Shown piece after piece: positions 12,901-23,612 of a stretch of 64,000 nucleotides of DNA. The notes under the pieces are model-generated. The model searched no databases. It was not told the DNA's origin and saw nothing but the letters and a program-made list of their open reading frames with translations. The DNA is from Nipponacmea schrenckii (taxonomy: Eukaryota; Mollusca; Gastropoda; Lottiidae): NCBI GenBank assembly GCA_030562195.1, contig CM060202.1, positions 14,012,001 to 14,076,000 on the forward strand, given 5' to 3'. Made by a program: the position numbers and the translations under genes. Positions within the stretch are counted from its first letter, which is position 1. Each line of letters begins with the position of its first letter.

Positions 12901-15900
12901 TCATCTTGATAATATCTAATTGAAAGCCATGATGTTGGTTTATGAGTTATGGCCCTTGATTAAAGGGAAAAAACTTTAAAATTACTTGTGTATGAATAGA
13001 AGCTATAGTTATCATCCGATTTGAATGTAACTTGGTATGTGTATTCATCTTCATAATATCTTGCCAGATGTCTATTTATGAGTTATTGCCCTTGATCTAA
13101 TGAGAAATGTTAAAATTTACTTGTGTACGCAATAGAAGCTGTAGTTTTTATCCGATTTGAATAAAACTTGGTATGTGTATTCATCTTAATAACATCTCGG
13201 ACAAGTTAAAAAATGGTGCGATTCCAGATGCCGGTTTATGAGTTATTGCCCTTGGTTAAATGAAAAAACATGGAATATTCTGTTTGCTGAGATGGGCGTA
13301 TGTTACCTTGCCTGGCAAGCTATCTTTTACCAGTTTATCAAACTTTAGAATAAATTAATTGTAAATTGAAATATCAGTTTCAAAATAATACTGATAGACT
13401 TTAAATTGATAGAAACAGTGCCTATAATTTAATATTGTACAATATTCTAGGGTCTAGGTTTTGAAGCATCCTTAAGAACAAATGAAGATGATGACGCATC
13501 CAGATATGATCTTAGAGATGAGATAAAAAAGTAAGCTTTTAAAATGTTTTTTTACTGTTACAAAAACAGTTAAAATTTACTGCACCTCATTGAACCCATT
13601 AAAGCTATGGTCTGTTTAATATTAGATTCCTGTCACTAACAAAAATGGATTGCAAATCTCATCTTCTTGCACCAATCTGTTTTAAAACATACATGTTTCA
13701 TTTGATTATAGATGGAGGACATCATTTCTATGGGCACTGATATTTGGTATACCATCAATGATAGTCATGATATATTTTATGTTGGCACCTGGTCCTGAAC
13801 CAGCCCCGACACCACCACCTATTAATATAACATCTAATATTACCACCACACCACATACCACATTACTGGGTCATGGAAAAAACAAAGTCATGGTAACACC
13901 AGGTCTCTCTTTAGAAAATTTACTGATGTTTATATTAGCTACACCAGTTCAGGTTGGTTCTTGTATTACATAAAGATTGGCAAATTGATATATTTTGGTA
14001 TAAATATGAAATACAGGGACATGAGCAGCAAATTGAGTCAGGAAAAGTGAAAATAAGAAAAACACACAATTGGCTCAAATGAAGGCAAAAAATGTTAATG
14101 ACTTAAAATGTTCATTCTTTTATTATCTTTCTTTATTAGAGAAGACCTTTTCAGTAAATGAATATTTTATGGTTACTATTTTTCTTCCTATTTTTCTGCT
14201 CCTTTATTAGAAAAACAGAATTTCATATATCATACATATTTTTCATTTCAGTTTATTGGTGGAAGATATTTCTATATACAGGCCTATAAAGCAGTCAAAC
14301 ATGGTGCTACTAATATGGATGTTTTGGTAGTTTTAGCTACCTCTATATCTTATATATATTCAGTTATAGTCTGCGTGGTTGCTATGGCCTTAAAAGAAAT
14401 AACCAGTCCAATGACATTTTTTGAAACCACTCCTATGTTGATGGTGTTTATTTCACTTGGTAGATGGCTGGAACATATTGCCAAGGTAAACTGTGTTTTA
14501 TTTAGATAGTTTTGATTTCCAAAATAATGAAATTTTTGTCCCCTTACATTTCTGAGTTTCTGTTTTGACTTACAAGATGGCTATCAACTATACAGATTTA
14601 TTGAAGAATTCCCTGCTTTCAAAGATATCTAACAAGAATCACCAGTTGTTTTTAATATAATTTGTCTGTTTAATGGAATGAACAAAGATAGCCAAGAGCC
14701 ATAAGGGTTAACCATTAGGAAATATAATATGGACTACGAGTATATTTAGTGAAGATTATGTTTACGTGATATTTCAGGGTAAAACTAGTGAAGCATTAGC
14801 TAAGTTAATGTCATTACAACCAGCTGTAGCTCTATTAGTAGATGTAGATAAAGAATATAATATTATTAATGAAACCAGTATTAAAGTTGATCTAGTACAG
14901 CGCTCAGATATTCTCAAGGTGGGTTGCTATCAAAACTTTCTTGCTTTTGCAGCTGAATGAATAGGACAAACTGGGATAACAACTTAACTTCAGTACACAG
15001 AGGAACTTTTCCATCTGCTGATTCTTGGCCAAACTTCTTAGCATTGCCCTTTGTAGGCTAAATGATTCCCATAAACGGTAATTATGAATGTTCATTGTTC
15101 TTTCACTCATGCGTACCAAGATTAGAACTGCATTTGAATTAATGGATTACATAGGAAGAAATGTGAATTAGTGAAAGGATCAGAAATGATCTGGATGTGA
15201 TAAGAAAATAGACTAGGTTATTGATTCTTTTTCTTTTAAATGATGTTGATTTAAATTGTGATAAACACTGTGATCTTGTACAGGTTGTACCAGGAGATAA
15301 GATTCCAGTAGATGGTAAAGTTGTTTATGGACAATCTACTTGTGATGAATCTCTAATTACTGGTGAAAGTATGCCAGTAGTTAAAAAAGTTGGTAAGTCA
15401 CTTCATCTAATCTTTGGAGGGAAAGCATAAATTGAAAACCACTCTAAAAACTTCAGCTGTTAGTGTTATCACACAGTCTCTATTGAAAAATCACATAGTT
15501 TTACTTTTTTACTTGCATCTCTGTGAATGCTCAACCCATAGAAGCTGAGTTTGTTTTATGATATTTGATCAGTCATGAGGGTTCTCACCGTTCTCAGACA
15601 GGATGTAAATGTGAAATGTAATGGCCCTCTATTGGTGAGTTGTGAACAGATCTGTGAGAGTATCATGTTTTGGCAGTGAAAAATTTGCTTACAAACATAG
15701 TTTTATCAAGTTACAGTGACGATCATTTGTTCTATGGTTTTTCAGGTGGTTCTGTGATAGGTGGCTCTATTAACCAAAATGGTATGATATTGTTAGAAGC
15801 TACTCATGTTGGAGGGGAAACAACTCTAGCTCAAATTGTTAAACTTGTTGAAGAAGCTCAAACCTCAAAGGTAAGAATAATTGTTATTCTTTGTTTGTTT

Positions 15901-18900
15901 GGCTCTAATTTTGATTTTATTAATTTTTATACTATTTTGAATTTTTGATAAATTTATGTCAGATTTATATGATTTCCCTTGTAGGCACCATTACAGAATC
16001 TGGCTGATAAAATAGCAGGATATTTTGTACCTGGTGTAGTAACTGTGTCATTATTAACATTGACTATATGGACTATAATTGGTTATGCTGATGTGAAATT
16101 GGTTAAACCTGATTTTAATGTAAGGAATTAAATATTTTTGTTGTTTTGAAATTTTCATATATCTGATATCAGTGTGTCAAATCATTTCCAAGTAGATATT
16201 GGCAAAGATTGAATGAATTTCATGATTGTGATAATAAAACTATATTCATTTTTATTTCAGCCAAATGGTCACATAACAAATCATGAAGTGATATTTCAGC
16301 GAGCATTTCAATTTGCTATCACTGTATTAACTATAGCATGTCCTTGTGCATTAGGTTTAGCTACACCCACGGCTGTCATGGTAGGAACAGGAGTAGGGGC
16401 CACTAATGGTATTCTGATTAAAGGTGGTGAACCTCTAGAAACTACTCACAAGGTAAGTGGTGGCATCACTCTTATGAGTTTGTTATTGTTTTGTTTGTGA
16501 ACTTTGTCAGCTAATACTGCCTTTATCACTTTTCAGAATGAAAATTTGATATGTAGTTCTTCTAAGATTAAAATATAAATTTAATAAAAATTGAGGAATA
16601 TGAAGTACTATGTAGATATGTGTTTACTTTGTAGTTGAAGTATGTGGTATTTGACAAGACAGGGACAGTAACTCATGGTGAACCTAGGGTATCTCGGGTT
16701 GCTATGTTTGTACAGAGTAAGGTGTGTTCCTTCATCGAAATAATGGCTATATCTGGCTCTGCTGAAAATAGCAGTGAACATCCTATAGCTACTGCTATTG
16801 TTAAATATGCTAAACAAGTGAGTTTGTTTTACAATTTGATTTACATCAAACAAATATATAATGAAATACAAAAATATAGTTTTCTATCTGTACATATGCT
16901 GTTACTCTCGAAATTAAAATATTCTACCGCTTGTTAAGGTTTGGAAATATCTTGGATAAACTTCATGAGAAACTAGATTTATCTATGTTTTAAATAGATA
17001 GTTCGCAAATAAAATTGATTTGAATTTTAGTTTTGTTAACCACTCAGAATATTGTATTTCACTATAGTTTTGTCTAAATATAATTATCATGTTTACTTTC
17101 AGACATTAAAGCTGGAATCTTTGGGTAAAGTATCCGAATTTCAAGCTGTACCTGGTTGTGGTCTGAAATGTAAAGTCTCTCAAATTGAATCTCTACTAGA
17201 AAATGTTGATAAAGAGGCTGTTAGAAATCGTAAAAATCAGTTTGGTAGTCTACGTATTAAAATTGATAATCCTATATTTGGTGGAGATGAAGATTTCACA
17301 TATACTCATATTGAAGGTTAGTAAAGCACTGATTCTAAGGAATTATTAACTAATTGGTTGAGGTTTGAGGGTTTATCTGTTGGTGTCAGTGATGCTTTAC
17401 ATAAAAAAGAACCAGAAAAAGGAAAATGTTATGTACTGTTAATCATACAGGGATATGGTTGATAAAGGGAATGGTACTATTGTCATGACAAAATCACACT
17501 ACAGGTATCTTAAAACCAATTAATTCTAATATCCAAGATATATTAAACAAAGGCCCATCACATTGTTTTTAACATGCCACAAAATTTATCAATTTGAAAT
17601 CAATCCTTTCAAACACATTTCCTCATTTCAGATATTGCTAATAATGGAGCAATGGCATCTAAAACCTATGATGTACTGATTGGAAATAGGGAATGGATGA
17701 ATAGAAATGGCCTAGAAGTTACACCAGAGATGGATCAAGCTATGGCTGAACATGAAGAACTAGGTCATACAGCTGTCTTATGTGCTATAGATAATCAAGT
17801 GGCAGCCATGCTGGCTGTAGCAGACACAGTTAAAGCAGAAGCTCATCTTGCAGTCCATTGTTTAAAAGAAATGGGTTTAGAAGTTATTTTGTTGACAGGA
17901 GATAATAAGAAAACTGCTAAAGCCATTGCACAACAGGTAATTATTGGTGAACTTACAAATGGGCAAATCTGTTAGACTTTGATATGTTTACTTTTTACTA
18001 TATTGTGCAAGTCAGGGATAGAGGTACACAAAATACAGTGAGGAAATAGTAATAGAGTAGAAAATAAAAGTAAGTCATAACTGGACTATGTGTGTACTGT
18101 ATTTCCTGCATTGGACACCAAACTATCAAAGTTTCAGTGAATAAATATTAAGATTTGCTTTTGGAACCAAAATATGAATGTTTAACAAATATTTGTAGAT
18201 CAATGCTCTGTAGAATAGAAAACTTATTTCTTCTCATCTCAATATCCTTGTAGGTTGGTATAAAGAGAGTGTTTGCTGAAGTTCTACCCTCACATAAAGT
18301 AAAACAGATAAGAATCTTACAGACCAGCGGTTTAAAGGTAGCTATGGTAGGAGATGGTGTAAATGATTCTCCTGCTCTAGCTCAAGCTGATGTTGGTATA
18401 GCTATTGGTACTGGTACTGATGTAGCTGTTGAAGCAGCTGATGTTGTTCTTATTAAGGTTAGTACTTTATATAATTTTTTAAACCCAGATTTGTTAAACA
18501 AAAAGAAATTATTACAGATCATCTTTGGATATTACGTGATATCTTTTATATTATATTAAATATTTTTTTTAAAAATATGAACCGAAGAGACCAATCTAAT
18601 ACTAAATCAACACCACTTCTTTACATACAGTACAGTAAAATAGGAATATATTTGTTCTCTGTAGAATGATCTATTGGATGTGTATACAGCTATCAAACTA
18701 TCTAGAGCTACAGTAAGAAGAATCAGAATGAATTTTTTAGCTGCCTCAATTTATAATTTAGTTGGGATACCAATTGCAGCAGGTATGTGCATTCATTAAG
18801 ACTTCCTATTAAAAACATTGTAATAATGTAGGAATTTTCTATTATATTGCAGTAGGGAGCCAGTTTGACTAAATGATAAATGCCTCACTTACTGTCCTAG

Positions 18901-19725
18901 GGTCAGCCTACCCATGTTACATATCTCTTACCATTTAAACTAGAGAATTAAATAAATAAGATTATAATTAAGCATAATTTTCCTGGTGATGCCCTTCTTG
19001 TTTAATTGTTAAGTAATACTTATTACAGTTTTTCTACTCTTAAAGAAGATGTTTGTGTTTGTTTCCAATATTCAATGACTGGTAATTTCAGGTCAAAGAT
19101 CCTTGAAGAATTGCTTGTTTCATAAATAACAATTTTTTTTAATCTAGGTGTTTTTACTCCCTTGGGTTTTTCACTAGTACCATGGATGGCATCAGCAGCA
19201 ATGGCCGCATCATCAGTATCTGTTGTTTGCTCATCATTATATCTTAAAACGTAAGTTACTTTCATCAATTTGCATATCGAATTTTTTGCATAATATGCTT
19301 AGATATAAAATTGTTGCATTTGAGAATTTTTTGATTTGATGAAAAAATGAAAGAATAGTTGTGGAATACTTAATGTAAAGGATTACTTTAGATTATGTTA
19401 TTTTGTTTGTTTTTGCTGTGTTTTCTAATGATGTTGAATCTCTAAAGTTTGGATTTGAAAAATTTATTTTAGATTCAAGAAACCAGACCGTAAGAAGATG
19501 ATGACACCTCAATATCATTCTAAATATTATGAAGATCAGAACTCCGACAATATTTCTGTACATCGGGGTATCGATGATAATCCTGGATTTGGGCGTAACA
19601 GTAAACAGGGTAGTATGTTATCCAAATTGAGTAATCGTTTAAAACAAGATACACCAGATCAAAGGAGTTTATTAGAAACAGGACAAGTTGGTATTGAAAT
19701 GGATGATGTTACAGATGCCATTTAA
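3961..19725 (+). CDS. ATP7: Copper-transporting P1B-type ATPase, ATP7A/ATP7B family, complete, 21 coding exons
   Basis: The product pumps Cu(I) across membranes using ATP, loading secretory cuproenzymes in the trans-Golgi and exporting excess copper (family knowledge). Coding exons read from the sequence: 3961-3969, 4610-4747, 9588-10680, 10870-11055, 11463-11626, 11954-12115, 13451-13530, 13712-13952, 14252-14485, 14778-14918, 15284-15392, 15746-15870, 15985-16119, 16261-16452, 16635-16817, 17103-17316, 17632-17936, 18254-18457, 18665-18782, 19148-19250, 19473-19725. Every junction is AG/GT with matching phase, and the total is 4389 nt, or 1462 residues plus stop, close to human ATP7B. Order: seven copper-binding domains, membrane pair, A-domain, CPC channel helix, P- and N-domains, two last membrane helices, cytosolic tail. 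The invertebrate gene probably precedes the ATP7A/ATP7B split, so the symbol is generic. The first three-codon exon is the least certain part. Confidence 0.95.
4610..13530 (+). CDS. ATP7: ATPase N-terminal region: seven heavy-metal-associated (HMA) copper-binding domains
   Basis: Exons 2-7 encode seven ferredoxin-like HMA domains, each with GMTCxxC and ending in a D(L/M)GF- or LGF-type motif. CxxC variants in order: CQSC (residues about 25-31), CMSC (109-115), CQSC (184-190), CMSC (274-280), CNSC (353-359), CASC (457-463), CSSC (533-539). Both cysteines are intact in all seven, so each can bind one Cu(I) from an Atox1-type chaperone. Domain 1 is split by the 4.8 kb intron 2, and domains 6 and 7 are each split by an intron. 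The 1093-nt exon 9588-10680 carries the second half of domain 1 and the whole of domains 2-5. Human ATP7A and ATP7B have six such domains. After domain 7 an acidic linker leads to the first membrane segment. Confidence 0.93.
4748..9587 (+). other. ATP7: ATPase intron 2 (4.8 kb), containing a minisatellite
   Basis: This intron splits the first copper-binding domain, from donor gttagt at 4748 to acceptor ttcag at 9583-9587. Apart from the 35-bp minisatellite (7557-8729) and a possible hAT-type inverted-repeat end near 6401, it is simple AT-rich intron sequence. I recognise no exon inside it. Confidence 0.85.
7557..8729. repeat. 35-bp minisatellite, about 33 copies, in ATPase intron 2
   Basis: The unit is 35 bp and contains TTCAATGGTCATATTCATT followed by a CCCATTCTCAGTAAG-like end. 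Most units differ at one to four positions (cccatt/ttccatt/tgcatt; gtaag/gttag/gtatg/gagat). Around 8130-8265 two variant units alternate, giving a local 70-bp period. Because 35 is not a multiple of three, every third unit returns to the same frame. That creates runs of apparent 67-residue open frames with no coding meaning. Confidence 0.95.
11824..12975 (+). repeat. Local duplication in ATPase intron 6 containing a decayed copy of exon 6
   Basis: Sequence from about 11824 to 12420, which includes the whole of exon 6, is repeated in degraded form from 12578 to about 12975. The shared left block is 'tggtgtttgtttctgttttg...' (11826 and 12578), and the shared right block is 'tgtgtattcatcttgataat' (about 12331 and 12892). 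Between them the copy keeps 'cagattcag' and the 'aaaattcatctatgata' piece of exon 6 but has lost the CxxC coding part. The offset shrinks from about 752 to 561 bp, so the copy has suffered deletions. Confidence 0.75.
12221..13327 (+). mobile_element. HINE/pearl-like element, copy B, in ATPase intron 6
   Basis: It starts with a GTCCGTCC-type microsatellite (12242-12272) after a decayed head and has modules with 'cttggtatgtgtattcatct' and 'gttattgcccttgat'. It ends with the standard tail: GGGCGTATG, hairpin CTTGCCTGGCAAG, ctatctt. The decayed exon 6 duplication sits within it, so the duplication took in part of an element. It belongs to a different subfamily from copies A and D2. Confidence 0.7.
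12711..12780 (+). pseudogene. Relic of ATPase exon 6 (copper-binding domain 7)
   Basis: 'cagattcag' at 12711 matches the acceptor and first codons of exon 6 (11951-). 'aaaattcatctatgata' and 'ggatccaagat' match the 3' half of the exon. The middle, including both cysteines of the copper site, is gone and the frames are broken. It is therefore a dead exon copy lying between two real exons, probably ignored by splicing. Confidence 0.65.
13712..16452 (+). CDS. ATP7: ATPase membrane domain part 1, A-domain (TGES) and CPC channel helix
   Basis: Exons 8-14. The first hydrophobic segment starts near residue 614 and is followed by a luminal loop rich in Pro and Thr, with two N-glycosylation sequons (NIT, twice). 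Segments 2 to 4 follow; exon 9 opens with FIGGRYFY. The cytosolic actuator domain carries [11 protein letters not shown] and DESLITGES, with TGES at residues 842-845 as the dephosphorylation loop. Segment 5 lies in exon 13. Segment 6 carries the copper-binding [14 protein letters not shown] motif, CPC at 966-968. Exon 14 ends just before the phosphorylation site. The A-domain reads TGES, as in many P-type ATPases. Confidence 0.95.
16635..18457 (+). CDS. ATP7: ATPase phosphorylation (P) and nucleotide-binding (N) domains
   Basis: Exons 15-18. DKTGT with the phosphorylated Asp at about residue 1010 is followed by HGEP. The N-domain SEHP motif at 1050-1053 contains the histidine that binds ATP in this family and is altered in many Wilson disease patients. 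The N-domain also has VPGCG (glycine-rich ATP contact, exon 16) and IGNREWM (exon 17). TGDN at 1224-1227 and VGDGVND around 1270-1275 complete the haloacid-dehalogenase-type P-domain. No catalytic residue is missing, so I infer an active pump. Confidence 0.95.
18665..19725 (+). CDS. ATP7: ATPase last two membrane helices and cytosolic C-terminal tail
   Basis: Exons 19-21. [14 protein letters not shown] leads into segment 7 ([10 protein letters not shown]), and segment 8 contains [12 protein letters not shown], the conserved copper-site Met-Ser signature. The 84-residue tail is hydrophilic and carries [10 protein letters not shown] with two leucines at about 1445-1446. This lies where the human proteins have their di-leucine retrieval signal, which returns the pump from the plasma membrane or vesicles to the Golgi. 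The protein ends in TDAI; the stop is TAA at 19723-19725. Human ATP7A ends in a class I PDZ ligand, and the ending here is not a clear class I motif. Confidence 0.93.
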
Positions 19726-21200
19726 CAAGGAACTAACAAGTGTTAGTGAGTGATAGTGCTTGAATTGTCCAGTTACCAATATAACTGTAGTTGAATTTTG
19801 ACTACTGGTTCAGCAGATTAACTGAATTATTAGAATTTATATTAAAATCCCATAATAGAGGAAAACAATTAGAAATATATACCATTGTCCCATTGTCTAC
19901 TTAACTTTGATTAAGTACTAGAATGACAAAAAATGTGATCATAAACTACTGAATTGTTTCTAAAGAAGGTATTAAGCTCAAACATTAGACGACAAGACAA
20001 TTTTTATTATTTTAGCATATCTATTTTGTAATATTTATTGAATGTTTCTTATATCAAGCTTTAATATTGTTAATTTCCAGACATCCCAGTTGTGTATGGG
20101 TATGGATAATTTGGGAATTATTTTTACTGTTAAACCAAATTATATTGGTGAATTTCCGTATATTAATAAGAGCTTTAAATAATATATATACACTAATGTG
20201 TCAAATCTTTTAAGTTTGTGTCATCTATCATCCACGTGAGAAGAAATTTCGAAAATACACAGTTTGGATGAAGTATTTGGGTAGACAAATTATATATTTG
20301 GTGTTATGTGGCAAACCATTTTATATTATCAAGGAGAATAACTCACCCTTACCATCATTCTAGAAAAAGCTGTGGTTGTACTATGACTTTCTAGGTTTAA
20401 ATATAAAATTGCAGAAAGCAAAGATTTATTTTCATATTATAATAGATTGTTTTATCCTTGTAAATTACGGTTGTCCTTTCAAAAAATAGATATTTACAAA
20501 TTCTTAATAAAGAATATTTCCCTCTATTTATTAATATATAAATGTGGACAGTATTTTTATACAGGGAGAATATGGTCTCAAATACTTAATTTTCTTTTCC
20601 CATATTTAAGATGACTCAATGAATAATTCCTTTCATAGTTATCTTATATCTATTTATTACAAAGTTTTCATGACTTTTTGTCTTTCATTAGCGTATTTTC
20701 CATCTTTTTTTTTATTAAATTCCGACTGCAATCAATTGACTTACCTGACTTGTTTACCCCAAAATATCTTAATCAAAAGATTTATATTAGTATTTTATTG
20801 TTTAACAAAAATACCATTATCTAAGGTTATGTAAATAATATCAGAAATTATTTTAGTAATAATATTTTAAGATTTATTTTATATGAACTACTTAAGTTTA
20901 AAAGCAGATATATGAATATTATATTTGATCATTTGTAATATTAAATTGAAAGATTTTAAAGGGATTTTACTTTGTTATCTGTCATTATATTTATAACCGA
21001 ATTTAAGAGAATCTTAAAGTTGCAAACATTGTCTTGTTTCATGTGTTATAAAGTAGAGAATCAAATCATGTTAATATTCACCACTTGTATATTATATTAG
21101 TACCATAATACAAAATTATAACATGTATTGTATATATACACATAATATTCATTTACTCCATTGTACAGCGAAATATTTTATGAATAATGCAATAAAATCA
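19726..21200 (+). other. ATP7: Probable 3' UTR of the copper ATPase gene
   Basis: The sequence is AT-rich and without convincing open frames. Candidate polyadenylation hexamers AATAAA occur at 20506-20511 and 21191-21196. The end of the transcript cannot be fixed from sequence alone, so the right boundary is approximate. Confidence 0.5.
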
Positions 21201-23530
21201 TTAACTTATACTTAAAATCAATTAATTTGATTTTTGAAAATGAATGAAGCCCATCTTTTTGTCAATATGTAACATTTATCCATAGGGCAATCCAAAAAAA
21301 GTGTGGTCTATGGAAAATTGGATTCTTCACAAGATAAATTTGGCAGTAACAAGACTATTTCTAGGTCCCAAATTTTGGGAAAATCCAAATTATGCAATGT
21401 GTCACAGAACTTGTTAAACTTAGCACCAGTAAAATAATTACTGTGGGAATCGATGTGTTTAATTGACACTTTTAACTGAAGCTGGAACAAAGAAAATCTG
21501 TAATATTCATTGGTTATAGTATAAACAGGATATTCTATTCTGCCTTAAGGTAGATTTTATAACAAGGGCATGAGGAAGATTAATGTGTCCATATATATAT
21601 TAATAAAACTTGATAAAATCATTTTCATTGATTACCAAGATATTTCTTAACAGTGATTTTAGTGGGATATTTGCAGTTACAGAACCTGAAATTAAGGAAC
21701 AGGGAAATTTACTATTCTAAAAAAGGCATTTAAGTAGTTAAATGATTTAACAGAGAAGAGTGTGACCCAATAATTTTAAAACAACAACATTTTGACCTAA
21801 GTCTGAAAAGGGTATTTTTAAATATATCATTAAAACACAAAACTGTTAAATGGGCTGTGCGCAAATTTTCCATTATGAACAAATGATAAATTTATACATA
21901 AAGATATATATATATATATATAAAATATTTTTAAAACATGCTATTAACATCCATATATCTACTTGGTCAAACTGATTATTTTTTGTATTATGGGTTTAAT
22001 TATTACAAATGGAACTTCTAATTGTTAATTTGGCCTAATTTTGGTGGAGGCTTGATAATGGCTCAATATAATTAGTTGAAATCTTCAACTTTAAAGATAG
22101 TTTTGGTGTTTAAAAACTGTTTGATATTGATAGTTAAAACTTTCAGAGACACATTTCTCTATATTTTGGTGTTTTAGCAAAAGCATTTAACATAAGATTT
22201 GAGAATGCAAATTTTATGTACCAGTCAAATTTCTTATCTATAGGGGACAGGTTTGTGTAATAATACCCCTGCCTTGTGGATCATGTACTGCAAAAATTGA
22301 GCCACACATCTTAAGTAATGAACATGAATTTACAAAAAAAACTGATTAAAATTTACCTTTTGACAAGCATTGTTTCCCGTGAAACATATTAACTGCTTTT
22401 TGCTACATGAACTTGCAAACATTTAGTAAATTTTTCATCCAGAAATGAAGGGAGACAAACGAAACTGTTTTAAATAATGACAGGACTATGTTAATCATTA
22501 TAAGTACTATTATTTCAAGAATATATACCTACTCCTATCACCAGATAAATCTAGATTGAATTTATTATTTCACGTGTAATGAGTGTACCTAAAAATTACC
22601 AGTCTAAAACTGAGCTTTCCAACCTGAGGCACCTCTGAAACCTCTGTTCATCCAGTGTCAACTTTTCCTTCAGATCCATGGAGTTTCTAGTGAACTCTGG
22701 TTCCTGGAATATTCCGGGTTAATCTTTTCGACAAATTTGTAATTTGCAAACAATAATTAGGGAGTAAGAACAGCTCAAAATGACTGGGAACCAATAGAAG
22801 AGAAACTGCAATGCTCAGAAATACTCTTTGAATCATTGGGAATTATGTTTTCTGAAACGAAACTGCTTTCTCGATAACACTCGGTAATACTTGATCCCCA
22901 AGAGCCCAAGCGGACTTGTATTTCGAAGTGTTTATATGTTTCATACAGGGACAATTGTCAGAACTTGATCATCATTGGTAAAATACCGTTCGAGAATGTC
23001 AACAGATTATCGTATATAGTGTTCCTACCAAGCAAACAACACCCAATTGTACATTTGAACCCTGTTCGTTTCTCAGAAGGTAAATTCAACTTTTCATATT
23101 TTTTAACGACTGATTTTAAGGTATTGGCGTAAATAATTGACATTGGTCTGGTTATAGATATAAAATTCGACTTTTTATAAAATGTAGGCGTATATCTGAT
23201 TAAAAAAAATATAATATGTTATGTGATACGGGTAATCAATTAAATCATTTAACAGAGTTGAACTGGTAAAAAAAATCCAGAATTTGTTGCTTCAGGAAGC
23301 CATATGGTCCAGACACTGCTAAGTTATCGTTATCACGAATTATAAGTATAAGCTTAAGCATGGAACACCGATCCATGCTTGATCTTGAAGTTTGTTTCAA
23401 GGTCACGGTTTTATTTAACTGTTAATATTGTGTGCCTCACCGTTACTAAAAGTGACTCTTAATATTTAAAGGCACTTCTTATTAACATTAGACGGTAATA
23501 AATACTGTTACCATCTTTCGGTGGAGAATT
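21201..23530. other. Intergenic stretch between the ATPase and RhoGEF genes
   Basis: It holds a possible galectin-like fragment (see 22878-23129) and a short (TA)n run near 21905-21921. It also holds two short minus-strand open stretches, 21308-21490 and about 22608-22730, that I could not assign. The part from 22600 is less AT-rich than its surroundings, consistent with old coding sequence or a promoter-proximal area. Confidence 0.5.
22878..23129 (+). pseudogene. Possible galectin-domain exon or relic
   Basis: An 84-codon open stretch without a Met reads LIIIGKIPFENVNRLSYIVF and then PIVHLNPVRFSEG. This follows the galectin pattern of a hydrophobic-G-hydrophobic strand, a conserved hydrophobic strand, then a strand with H-x-N-P-x-R-F. 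An acceptor-like ttcatacag ends at 22948 and a donor-like GAAG/gtaaat lies at 23080, so it could be an internal exon. I found neither the N...W..E.R part of the sugar-binding site nor a partner exon nearby. There is one residue too many between NP and RF, and an in-frame TAA lies just upstream at 22875. A relic or a divergent solitary exon are both possible, as is chance. Confidence 0.3.
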
Positions 23531-23539
23531 TCATCAACT

Positions 23540-23612
23540 CCGTTCAGCTGCGCTATCTCTCACGAGCAGCCGACAAAAGTTCCAAAATGGCGGAGGAGGA
23601 AAGAAGTTAGAG
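23540..23612 (+). promoter_or_regulatory. ARHGEF17: Proposed first, untranslated exon and promoter of the RhoGEF gene
   Basis: Around 23530-23612 the sequence becomes richer in G, C and CpG than its surroundings. It contains CAAAATGGCGG at 23583-23593, the core of a YY1-type downstream initiator common in first exons of TATA-less animal genes. It runs into a strong donor (AG/gtgaga at 23613). The ATG at 23587 opens only a seven-codon frame ending at 23610, so the exon would be 5' UTR with an upstream ORF. The left boundary is a guess, and linkage to the coding exon at 27978 is inferred from position and strand. Confidence 0.45.
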
